Positions 17,285 to 25,836 of a stretch of DNA of 64,000 nucleotides are shown piece after piece. A program made the position numbers and the translations under genes. This DNA is from Nocardia sp. XZ_19_385 (GTDB taxonomy: Bacteria > Actinomycetota > Actinomycetes > Mycobacteriales > Mycobacteriaceae), in the NCBI RefSeq assembly GCF_015355755.1, contig NZ_JACVEE010000007.1, positions 1 through 64,000 on the forward strand, given 5' to 3'. Position 1 is the stretch's first letter. Each line of letters opens with the position of its first letter. The notes beneath the pieces are model-generated. The model was given only the letters and a program-made list of their open reading frames with translations. It did not search any database and was not told where the DNA came from.

Positions 17285-17316
17285 GCTGCCACCGCACATT
17301 TGCTTGCGGTGACAGC
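17285..17316 (+). terminator. Hairpin terminator after amidohydrolase
   Basis: A 12-bp stem with one mismatch (GCTGCCACCGCA against TGCGGTGACAGC) and an 8-nt loop, 15 bp after the amidohydrolase stop. No T-run follows. Confidence 0.45.
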
Positions 17317-17429
17317 ACAGCCGTGCGCTAGCGTCCCGTTCCCCGCTGTGAACAGGCCGAACACGGCGTCGCGGGCCGTGTCAGCTTCGTGTCAGGGCGG
17401 TGTCAGGCCAGACGCAGATAGTTCTCGGC

Positions 17430-17861
17430 ATGACACAGAGCAGCACCTCTCCCGAGACCATCACCCTGACCGACCATGACAAGGCCACTCTGCGCAACGC
17501 CGCCTACGGGGCGGTGTCGCTGATGGCCGCCGCTGATGCCACCGGCAAGCCCGGCAAGGTGGCCGTGAACGGTTCCATCGCCTTGTCCTCCGCTACCGGG
17601 CTGGTCGGGCACGTGCTCGCGGCGAAGTCGAAGGACATCAAGCTGGACGGTAAGTCTGTAGCCGAACTCGCCGATCACGTACTGCCGGCCCTGACTGCCG
17701 CCATGGGTCTGCTGAAGAAGCTCGACTCGTTCGAGGCCGACAACTTCCGCGGCACCGTCCTCGTCGCCATCGAAGCAGCCGCCGGCACCCACCCGGGTGG
17801 GGCCAGCCCAATTCTGGCCGAGATGACCCGCAAGATCACTGCTGCCCTCGACGCTGTTTGA
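17430..17861 (+). CDS. Hypothetical protein
   Basis: A 143-residue protein with no signal peptide and no membrane segment. It is mostly helical, with Gly/Ala-rich segments (TLRNAAYGAVSLMAAADATG; GSIALSSATGLVGHVLAAKS) and a Lys-rich middle. I do not recognise the family. ATG 17430 is used, though no strong ribosome binding site is visible; an alternative start lies 10 codons upstream. Codon bias is strong, so the gene is probably real. It stands alone between the amidohydrolase and the second serine hydrolase. Confidence 0.6.
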   Translation: MTQSSTSPETITLTDHDKATLRNAAYGAVSLMAAADATGKPGKVAVNGSIALSSATGLVGHVLAAKSKDIKLDGKSVAELADHVLPALTAAMGLLKKLDSFEADNFRGTVLVAIEAAAGTHPGGASPILAEMTRKITAALDAV

Positions 17862-18050
17862 CGGGATCCGTCCCACTCGGCTGCGGCGAGAAAGCTTGAA
17901 GCGTCACTGAGTAGTAGGGAGGTGGTTAATGGGCATGCCCGCGACCGTCAAGGCCATCCACCCGAATTCGCTGTGCCAGAACCGATCACGGCTACGTCGA
18001 CCACCACGGCTGCCGGATTCAGGTTTCGGATCTCTAGATAGGACGACAGT

Positions 18051-19421
18051 ATGGAACGCACAACCAGCGGGGGACCCGGGCATGGAAGCTTTGGGCGCAG
18101 AACCCTGTTCAAAGGCGCACTGAGTGTCGGAGCGTTAGCCGGCTTCACAAGTCTCGCCGGCTGCGGCAACGACTCCGGGAGCCGTGGTGACAATCGGGGC
18201 GGTGTCGAGGAAGGCTGGGGAAAGGTTGCTGACGCGTTCCGCGCGAACTTCAACCGAAACCCCGGCGAGATCGGCGCAGCGTGCTGCGTCTATGTGGGCG
18301 GCCGCCGTGTCGTCGACCTGTGGGACGGCCTCGCCGATCGCGCCGCGAACCGACCGTGGGTTGAGAACACTACTGTCCGAGTGGCATCGACGTCGAAAGG
18401 CGCTACCGCGATCTGTGCCCACCTGCTGGCACAACGCGGTGAGCTGGACCTGGACGCCCCGGTCGTCCGATACTGGCCCGAGTTCGGCGCTGCCGGCAAA
18501 GAGCGGATTCCAGTGCGCTGGTTGCTGTCCCACCAAGCCGGTCTGCCGCTCATCGACGGACCCCTGACATTCGCGCAAGCGTGCGCATGGGACCCGGTCA
18601 TCAAGGCACTCGAAGCGCAGCCGCCACTGTGGCAGCCGGGCACCGAACACCTTTATCACAGCGTCACTTTCGGTCATCTGGTCGGCGAAGTCGTACGTCG
18701 AATCTCCGGCAAGTCGCTCGGCAGATTCTTCGCCGACGAGGTGGCTACCCCGCTCGGGCTCAGCGCGTGGATCGGGTTGCCCGAGCGTGAAGAGCACCGA
18801 CTGGCACTGGTCGAATACGCCGCTCCGTTCAGTCTGGAGGAACTGATCGCCGGGCTGGTGCAGGCGACCGGGCTCGACGCGGACACGGTCAACGCCTGGA
18901 TCAAGTCCGGGTGGGGTCCGAACTCGGTCGAAGCCCGCGCAGGCTCACTCGGCGGAGCCTTGGACAACGCAGCGGACCCCGCGACCGCGTACTACACCAC
19001 GCGCGCCTGGAACGCGGCAGAGTTCCCTGCCGCGAACATGATCGCGGACGCACGATCGGTGGCCCGGATGTATGCCGCCACGGTCAGCGATGTCGACGGC
19101 GTTCGACTGCTCGACCCGTCAACTGTCCAGCGGGCCACCGTCGTTCAGACCGACAAGACGCGCTTGCACGGGCTGCCGCCGGAGCTGAACCTCCCGGCCG
19201 ACCGCTCCTTCAATATGTCGCTCGGCTTCTGGCGGGCCTGCCCGCCGTATCCGATGGTCGGGCCAGGGTCCTTCGGCCATCCGGGCTCCGGCGGATCGGT
19301 CGGCTTCGCGGACCCCGATGCCGGTGTCGGCTTCGGCTACGTCACGAACCTCTGGAACCTGCGCCCAGACGACCCGCGAGCGGCGAGCCTGTCCGAGGCC
19401 GTCAGGTCCTGTCTCGGCTGA
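18051..19421 (+). CDS. Tat-exported lipoprotein serine hydrolase, class C beta-lactamase/esterase family VIII-like
   Basis: A 456-residue exported serine hydrolase. The signal carries a twin-arginine motif (FGRRTLFK) and a lipobox (SLAGC), so it is probably Tat-exported and lipid-anchored. The SxxK motif is STSK, Ser113 and Lys116, in VRVASTSKGATAICAHLLA. The YxS/N motif is YHS at Tyr202. GHPGSGGSVGFADPDAGVGF near the end is typical of EstB/family VIII carboxylesterases and LpqK-like proteins. It probably hydrolyses esters or D-amino acid bonds in the envelope. It is followed 71 bp later by the second copy of the glycine-rich secreted protein, mirroring the pair at 7.2-9.3 kb. Confidence 0.85.
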   Translation: MERTTSGGPGHGSFGRRTLFKGALSVGALAGFTSLAGCGNDSGSRGDNRGGVEEGWGKVADAFRANFNRNPGEIGAACCVYVGGRRVVDLWDGLADRAANRPWVENTTVRVASTSKGATAICAHLLAQRGELDLDAPVVRYWPEFGAAGKERIPVRWLLSHQAGLPLIDGPLTFAQACAWDPVIKALEAQPPLWQPGTEHLYHSVTFGHLVGEVVRRISGKSLGRFFADEVATPLGLSAWIGLPEREEHRLALVEYAAPFSLEELIAGLVQATGLDADTVNAWIKSGWGPNSVEARAGSLGGALDNAADPATAYYTTRAWNAAEFPAANMIADARSVARMYAATVSDVDGVRLLDPSTVQRATVVQTDKTRLHGLPPELNLPADRSFNMSLGFWRACPPYPMVGPGSFGHPGSGGSVGFADPDAGVGFGYVTNLWNLRPDDPRAASLSEAVRSCLG

Positions 19422-19492
19422 CCGCGGCTTCCCGCACCACCAATTAGTCATACCTCCAACACATCTCACGCCTAGCCAGAGGAACCACTGCT

Positions 19493-20203
19493 GTGTCCGC
19501 ACTCGCCCCCGCCACCACGATCGCCGCCGCGCTGATCACCGCGACCGTCGGCATCGGCGCGGCTACCGCGCAAGCCGCACCCGACGCCTCGGCGCCGGTC
19601 GGCTACACCGCCACCGCCGATACCAACTCCACCACCATCACCGTCGACTCCGGGACGCTGACCGCCGCGGACGGCGTGCTGACGATCAAGGCCGCCGACG
19701 GTACCGTGCTGGCGGGAACCGAATTGTCCTTCCGCGTGGACGATTTCGTCTTTCCGATCGCCGCCGAGATCACTGACCGCACCGCCACCCTGACCCCGCG
19801 CTTGGATCCAGCACACGCGGTGTACCAGCCGGTCGCCCTGCCGTTCGAGGACACGGCGCCGTTCCGGACACCCTACGAACGCGAACAGGCCGCCTGGGCG
19901 CGAATGGCCAGCACAATCGGACTCGGTGTCAGTATCGGCGCCCTGATCGGCGGACTCGGCGGCGCCGCCGTCGGCTGTGTGCTCGGTGGACTCGCCGGCG
20001 CCACCGTGGCAGCCGCGACTATCGTCGGCATGTTCGGGCCGTTCATCCCGGCGGCCGCGATCGGCTGTCTCGGCGGGGTCGCCGCTGTCGGCGCGCTGGG
20101 GACGATCGCGGGGCAATTGTTCATCACCGCGCCGATAGCCATCGCCGCCGCCGCGCAGTACTTCACCACGATCACCGCGCCGATGCCTTCCGCCGCGCGG
20201 TGA
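19493..20203 (+). CDS. Secreted protein with glycine-rich hydrophobic C-terminus (DUF8020-like), copy 2
   Basis: A 236-residue paralogue of the protein at 8541-9260, alike along its full length and nearly identical in blocks such as RTATLTP-LDPAHAVY, PVALPFEDTAPF and PYEREQAAWARM. The signal peptide ends near TAQAAP. A beta-rich domain (TTITVDSGTLTAADGVLTIK; GTELSFRVDDFVFPIAAEI) precedes Gly/Ala-rich hydrophobic segments with two Cys (AAVGCVLGGL, AAIGCLGGV). GTG 19493 is preceded by AGAGGA. The probable partner is the upstream Tat lipoprotein hydrolase, with 71 bp between them. The function is unknown. Confidence 0.8.
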   Translation: MSALAPATTIAAALITATVGIGAATAQAAPDASAPVGYTATADTNSTTITVDSGTLTAADGVLTIKAADGTVLAGTELSFRVDDFVFPIAAEITDRTATLTPRLDPAHAVYQPVALPFEDTAPFRTPYEREQAAWARMASTIGLGVSIGALIGGLGGAAVGCVLGGLAGATVAAATIVGMFGPFIPAAAIGCLGGVAAVGALGTIAGQLFITAPIAIAAAAQYFTTITAPMPSAAR

Positions 20204-20243
20204 GGGAAGCGCTGCCACTGGCCGGGCCACGTAGCATCGTTCG

Positions 20244-21314
20244 GTGTCAGCTTTAACGCCCCGTCAGTCGTTTCGGGATCCTGGCCAGCCGGATGCGGCA
20301 TTGACGCGTGTGCCCGGCCATGGGCGGGTGATCGTGGATTGTGCGGTCTATGTCGACGGATTCCGGCTGCCCGGTCTGCTCACTCCTGCCGACGCACTGG
20401 CGGAGGTGCGTTCGCGCGGAACGGGTTTCGTGTGGGTGGGACTGCATGACCCCGACGAGAAGCAAATGACCGAGATCGCGAGAACTTTCGGGCTGCACGC
20501 GCTGGCGGCCGAGGATGCGGTCAAGGCGAATCAGCGGCCGAAACTCGAACGCTACGACGACACCCTGGTGTTGGTGATGCGCACGGTCGCCTACGTCGAG
20601 CACGAACTGCACAGTGTCAGCGAGATCGTGGAGACCGGCGAAATCCTGCTGTTCACCGCACCGGAGTTCATCATCGCGGTACGGCACGGCGAACACTCCG
20701 GCCTGGCCGGTGTCCGCCAGGAGCTCGAGGCCGATCCCGATCGGCTCCGCCTGGGTCCGGGTGCGGTGCTGCATGGGATCGCCGACTATGTGGTCGATTC
20801 CTACCTCGAAGTCGGCGAATCGGTGGAGCTCGACATCGATGCGATGGAGGAGGAGGTTTTCACTCCGGGGCGTTTCGTGGCCATCGCCCCGATCTATCAC
20901 CTCAAACGCGAGATCGTCGAACTGCGTCGCGCGGTCACCCCGCTGGCGGTCCCGCTGCAACTGCTGGGCAAGCCGGGTGTGCCGCTGCCCAAGGAGGTTC
21001 GCCGCTACATTCGCGATGTCGCCGACCACCACACCAAAGTCGCCGAACGCATCAGCGACTTCGATGAGGCACTGACCACCTTGATCAGCGCCGCGTTGGC
21101 CAAGATCGCCGTCCAGCAGAGTACCGACATGCGCAAGATCTCCTCCCTGGTCGCCCTCGCCGCGGTTCCGACGATGATCGCCGGGATTTACGGCATGAAC
21201 TTCGACCACATGCCCGAACTCAAACAACCCTGGGGATACCCGGCAGTCCTGCTGGTGATGGTGACCATCTGCACCGGCCTGTTCCTGGCCTTCAGGCGCA
21301 ACCATTGGCTGTGA
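20244..21314 (+). CDS. corA: CorA-family magnesium/cobalt transporter
   Basis: A 356-residue CorA-type divalent-cation channel. The large N-terminal cytosolic domain (FVWVGLHDPDEKQMTEIART; DAVKANQRPKLERYDDTLVL) is followed by a long stalk helix. Two C-terminal membrane segments follow: the first ends in the selectivity motif YGMNF (GMN, residues 317-319), the second is AVLLVMVTICTGLFLAFRR. Pentameric CorA proteins carry Mg2+ inward. The start is GTG 20244, 40 bp after the preceding stop. The length and the GMN motif are normal, so it should be functional. Confidence 0.92.
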   Translation: MSALTPRQSFRDPGQPDAALTRVPGHGRVIVDCAVYVDGFRLPGLLTPADALAEVRSRGTGFVWVGLHDPDEKQMTEIARTFGLHALAAEDAVKANQRPKLERYDDTLVLVMRTVAYVEHELHSVSEIVETGEILLFTAPEFIIAVRHGEHSGLAGVRQELEADPDRLRLGPGAVLHGIADYVVDSYLEVGESVELDIDAMEEEVFTPGRFVAIAPIYHLKREIVELRRAVTPLAVPLQLLGKPGVPLPKEVRRYIRDVADHHTKVAERISDFDEALTTLISAALAKIAVQQSTDMRKISSLVALAAVPTMIAGIYGMNFDHMPELKQPWGYPAVLLVMVTICTGLFLAFRRNHWL

Positions 21315-21344
21315 CCGACAGTTGATTCCGGTGACCGAATGCCA

Positions 21345-22331
21345 TCAACCCTTTGCGGTCGATCGACCGCAGATGTCGGCCAGGGCTTGATAGGCGTGCT
21401 TGGGCGCGAGGGAATGGTCGGGCATGACCTTGCAGACGCCGAAGGAGGCCAGGTCGGTGTCATATTGCGGGTTCGGATGGTGTGGGAGGTGGAAGCTGGC
21501 GAAGGTGTGCCAGAACGCGGTGTCGACCGACTCGGCCTCGAAGAAGTCGAAGAGTTCGCGCATATAGCGGACCTGTTCGTCCTCATCGCGGCGGTAGTCG
21601 CCCTTGGTGCGGGGCGGGTCGGTGTCGTAATCGATGATGTCCCAGCCGAATCCGCTGAGTTCGGCGGCGCCGCGGTAGGTGCAGCAGCCGACCTCGGTCA
21701 CTGCGATCGGCTTGCCGGCCGCGCATAGGGCTTGCAGGCCCTGGCGGTATGCGGGGTGGCCGGGGTCGCCGTAGGCGTCGATACCGATGATGTCGAACGG
21801 TGTCCAGTCGATGTCTTCCCAAAGGCCTGCGGCGTAGGTGAGCTTGCCGCGGAAGCGCTTTCGCACCGTGGCCGCGGCATCGGCCAGTGCGGAGTTGATC
21901 CGGGCGTTGGCGTCGGACAGGCCGGCCAGCACCGTTGGATCGCCGCTGGTGAAGGTTTCGATCCTGGCCAAGGTGTCCGGACCGGGCAAGAAGCCGGAGC
22001 CGAACAGACTCAGTTCGCAACCGGCGACGAATACCTCCGCCCCTACCGCTTCGGCGCGTTCGGCGCAGTCTTCGAAATACGGCAGCAGCTGCTCGTGGGT
22101 CAGTTCACAGGGGAATGGTGAGAACCAGACCTCGAGCCCGGCATCGACGGCGTGCTGTGCCGCGACGGTCAGGCGTTCAGGGTCGCCGCCGGTGATGCGC
22201 ACGGCATCGCAGTGCAGTTCCTCGGCAATGATGCGCAGTTCCGCGCGCGCCGCATCCGGGTCGAAGAACGACCGCGTGCTGCGCCCGCTCGGAGTGCAGC
22301 CGGTGTCGTAGGTGATGCCTCGTGCTCGCAT
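21345..22331 (-). CDS. TIM-barrel glycoside-hydrolase-like protein
   Basis: A 328-residue cytoplasmic protein with barrel-like alternation: MRARGITYDTGCTP, HCDAVRITGGDPERLTVAAQ, VWFSPFPCELTHEQLLPYF, FVAGCELSLFGSGF, FDIIGIDAYGDP, KPIAVTEVGCCTYRGAAELS. The last strand places a Glu (TEVGC) where clan A glycosidases carry the nucleophile, and AGCELS could hold the acid. Actinobacterial relatives are, to my knowledge, often labelled 'abortive infection protein', a name the sequence does not support. It is convergent with corA, with only 30 bp between the stops. Confidence 0.65.
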   Translation of the reverse strand: MRARGITYDTGCTPSGRSTRSFFDPDAARAELRIIAEELHCDAVRITGGDPERLTVAAQHAVDAGLEVWFSPFPCELTHEQLLPYFEDCAERAEAVGAEVFVAGCELSLFGSGFLPGPDTLARIETFTSGDPTVLAGLSDANARINSALADAAATVRKRFRGKLTYAAGLWEDIDWTPFDIIGIDAYGDPGHPAYRQGLQALCAAGKPIAVTEVGCCTYRGAAELSGFGWDIIDYDTDPPRTKGDYRRDEDEQVRYMRELFDFFEAESVDTAFWHTFASFHLPHHPNPQYDTDLASFGVCKVMPDHSLAPKHAYQALADICGRSTAKG

Positions 22332-22460
22332 CGGCGAGCTCCTTCCAGTGATTCGCCCACCTCCTGGGCTGGTCCGAACCTTAGGATCAATCGAAAGATC
22401 AACTCAATCGAGCTCGGGTGGTATCCGGCGCATATCGGCAGTTAGTGGCGCTATTTGCCG

Positions 22461-22486
22461 TTGCAACGACAGTGCCGATTAATGCA
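22461..22486 (+). promoter_or_regulatory. Operator-like site upstream of MarR-type regulator
   Basis: A 26-bp site beginning TTGCAACGAC and ending TTAATGCA. It agrees with the site at 25330-25355 at 21 of 26 positions. A further half-site, TTGCAACGA, lies at 22503-22511. It precedes the regulator start by about 30 bp, so autoregulation is likely (inference). Confidence 0.6.
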
Positions 22487-22517
22487 CAAAGGAGCAGGGG
22501 CATTGCAACGATCGGCG

Positions 22518-23291
22518 ATGGGGCTACATACTGGCCCGGTGCCAGGACGCAGATTGACCAGGACCGACCGGCAGCAGATCGCCAGCGGTTTGGCGCACTG
22601 TCTGGATCACGCCGAAATCGCCCGCCGGCTTGGCCGCCCGACCTCGACGATCAGCCGCGAGATCGCGCGCAACGGCGGCCCGGGCCGCTACCGCGCGGAC
22701 CTGGCGCAACTCGCCGCGACCCAGCGCGCCCGGCGCAAACCACGCCCCGCCGAGGCGGCACCGATCATCGATAACGCCGGTCCAGGACCCGAAGTCGCGG
22801 CCGCGATCGCCAGCGACCTCACCGCGGCCCTCATCGCGACCGGCGTACCACGCACCGCCGCAGGTGTGATGGCCTGCCTGTACACCGCCGAGACCGGCAG
22901 TCGCACCGCCGCCGAACTCGCCGGTCAGCTCCAGGTCAGCGCGGCCACCATCTCACACGCGGTCGGACTGCTGGAAGAGCAGGGCATGCTGCTGCGCGGT
23001 AGCGACGAAAACACCAGGCGCCAACGGTATTTCATCGACGCGGACGCGGGCTTGCGCACCGTCGTGGCCAGCGCCCGCGCCAACCAGCGGATCGCCGCGG
23101 CCACGCTGCGCGGCGCGCACGCCTTCGGCCCCGATCATCCCGCCGGCGCCCGGCTTGCGGCAGCGGCCCAGTTCCTCGAACAAATCAGTACCGACATCAT
23201 CCGCTCCGCCGAACGCTGGCTTGGCGCGGGCGGCTTGCGGGACGGGCCAGGTGTGGCGCGCTCCATGCCGCTAACCGCTCACGCTGAATGA
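22518..23291 (+). CDS. MarR/GbsR-type regulator with IS30-like N-terminal HTH
   Basis: A 257-residue DNA-binding protein with two DNA-binding parts. Residues about 10-55 are a helix-turn-helix of the IS30/HTH_38 type (LTRTDRQQIASGLAHCLDHA, then EIARRLGRPTSTISREI). Residues about 115-190 are a MarR-like winged helix (GVPRTAAGVMACLYTAETGS; AAELAGQLQVSAATISHAVG; LLEEQGML). Regulators with this layout commonly sit beside DrrAB-type exporters, as here: its stop is 5 bp from the stop of the ABC permease. ATG 22518 is chosen because upstream in-frame sequence carries the operator-like repeats. It likely binds the 26-bp sites before itself and before the ABC operon. Confidence 0.82.
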   Translation: MGLHTGPVPGRRLTRTDRQQIASGLAHCLDHAEIARRLGRPTSTISREIARNGGPGRYRADLAQLAATQRARRKPRPAEAAPIIDNAGPGPEVAAAIASDLTAALIATGVPRTAAGVMACLYTAETGSRTAAELAGQLQVSAATISHAVGLLEEQGMLLRGSDENTRRQRYFIDADAGLRTVVASARANQRIAAATLRGAHAFGPDHPAGARLAAAAQFLEQISTDIIRSAERWLGAGGLRDGPGVARSMPLTAHAE

Positions 23292-23296
23292 GGTTC

Positions 23297-24096
23297 TCAC
23301 TGGGTGGGTTCACGGTTGTAGAGCTTCTTGGCCCACAGGTAGCCGCCCAGGGTGATGACGGCGCACCAGGCGATGGCGAGGATCGCGCTGTGGCCGATCG
23401 GGGTGCCCATCAGCAACCCGCGCAAGGTCTCGATGAACGGGGTGAACGGCTGGTACTCGGCGAACCATCTGAGCCCGGCCGGCATCGAGTCGGTGGGAAC
23501 GAACCCACTGCCCATCATGGGCAGGACCATCAGCGGCGTCAGCATGTTGCTCGCGGCGGCGACGCTCTTGGCGACCATGGCCAGTGCGACCGACAGCCAG
23601 GTGAGTGCGAGGATGATCATCACGAGAACACTGACCGCGCCGAGCCATTCGCCGAAGTCCGCGGTCGGCTCGAATCCCACCAGCAGTGCGACCCCGATGA
23701 CGGCAGCGATACTCAGCAGGGTCTGGAGCAGGCTGCCCAACACATGACCGGTGAGCACCGAGACGCGGGCAATGGCCATGGTGCGGAACCGAGCGACGAT
23801 GCCCTCGGTCATGTCGATCGCTACCGAGATCGCAGTGCCCTGGGCCGCGGTCGCCACCGTCATCAGGATGACGCCGGGGACGACGTAGTTCACGTAGGCG
23901 TCCCGGCCGCCCGACGGCCCGCCGAGGCCGGTGCCGAGGATGCCGCCGAGAACGTAGACGAACAGCAGCAGGAAGACCACCGGGACCCCGGCCGCGGTCA
24001 GGATGAGCGTCGGATAACGCAGCATGTGCCGCAACTGGCGGCGCAACATGGTGGCCGAGTCGGCAAAGGCGTTGGAAACAATACTGGAAACGGTAC

Positions 24097-24100
<4 letters not shown>
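23297..24100 (-). CDS. ABC-2 type exporter permease (DrrB-like)
   Basis: A 267-residue membrane protein with six predicted helices, for example LILTAAGVPVVFLLLFVYVL, VSVLVMIILALTWLSVALAM and SAILAIAWCAVITLGGYLWA. It has the ABC-2 pattern of a cytosolic N-terminus and a coupling loop (DMTEGIVARFRTMAIAR). It forms the membrane half of a drug or lipid exporter with the upstream ATPase. The genes overlap by 4 bp. The order and sizes match daunorubicin-resistance DrrA/DrrB transporters. Confidence 0.88.
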
Positions 24101-25059
<959 letters not shown>

Positions 25060-25245
25060 AAGAATTTCACTTCCTTCGCTGGAATCCACAGTCACGCGCG
25101 ACCGATCATGATGTCGCCGCGGCGTCCTCGTGGACGCCGAAGGTCGGCCTCCCGACAGGTGTATGGTGATGCCCTTGGCGCGCAGGTGATCTCTCCTACC
25201 GGAGACGTAGCTCACCGAATGATGTTGTCCGGCTGCTGGACCCGA

Positions 25246-25275
25246 ACGTTAGAGCCGAGTCGAAATACCGGTCAA
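25246..25275 (-). promoter_or_regulatory. Probable promoter of the ABC exporter operon
   Basis: On the minus strand TTGACC (25270-25275) and TAACGT (25246-25251) are separated by 18 bp, close to consensus. This would give a 5' leader of about 180 nt before the ATPase start. Confidence 0.5.
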
Positions 25276-25329
25276 CGGCGATGCTCCCGGATTCGAATCG
25301 TTTGAGCTGATCAACCCTGCAATCATCGA

Positions 25330-25355
25330 TTGCAACGACGATGCCCGCTAATGCA
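25330..25355 (-). promoter_or_regulatory. Operator-like site upstream of ABC exporter operon
   Basis: A 26-bp site starting TTGCAACGAC and ending CTAATGCA, 21/26 identical to the site before the MarR-type regulator. Adjacent bases 25351-25366 add a second ATGCAT...ATGCAT arrangement. It lies 55 bp upstream of the predicted -35 of the exporter promoter. It is a plausible regulator site for both the exporter and the divergent small gene at 25420. Confidence 0.6.
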
Positions 25356-25419
25356 TGTCGATGCATTGCGCTGCAACCGGTTACCTGTTCGCTGCGATCG
25401 ACGGGCTACCGTTGCAGTC

Positions 25420-25669
25420 ATGACCGATGCAGAGTTGATCGAGCTGCGCAAGCGAGCCGCTGCAGGCGATACTGATGCTTGTCCAGCTTGCGTCTGAGCG
25501 TGGTGACGAAGCCGAACTGCGGCGACTGGCCTCCGCCGGCAACCAGGATGCGACAGACGAACTCGTTCAACTCGCCTCAGAGCGCAACGATGTCGGCAAA
25601 CTGCGTCAGTTCGCCGCTGCGGGCAATCGCGACGCCGCCGACCTCCTCGATGAACTGAGCGAGGAGTAG
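25420..25669 (+). pseudogene. Frameshifted small helical-repeat protein
   Basis: ATG 25420 starts MTDAELIELRKRAAAGDTDA and then hits an early stop. The next frame takes up LVQLASERGDEAELRRLASA, GNQDATDELVQLASERNDVG, and KLRQFAAAGNRDAADLLDEL, ending at 25669. The repeat unit (about 30 residues: A-x-G-[ND]-x-D-A..L..LA-S-E-R-[GN]-D) spans the frame change. A 2-base loss near 25468 therefore splits what was one short repeat protein of about 80 residues. Similar small proteins are common and unstudied in actinobacteria. A later ATG at 25475 could still give a 64-residue product. Confidence 0.65.
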
Positions 25670-25836
25670 TCGGGTCACCGTCGCGTAGACCATCGTCATA
25701 TACCGCCACTGGATCTACTGGGGTGATCACAGCAACTCGGGACGGTATGGATATGACCGACATCACCGGTCCCCGGCCGTCAGCATTGCGTTAAGCCCTC
25801 TGGTGTGTGGCGGGTGGAGCGCTGAGACTCGCGCAG

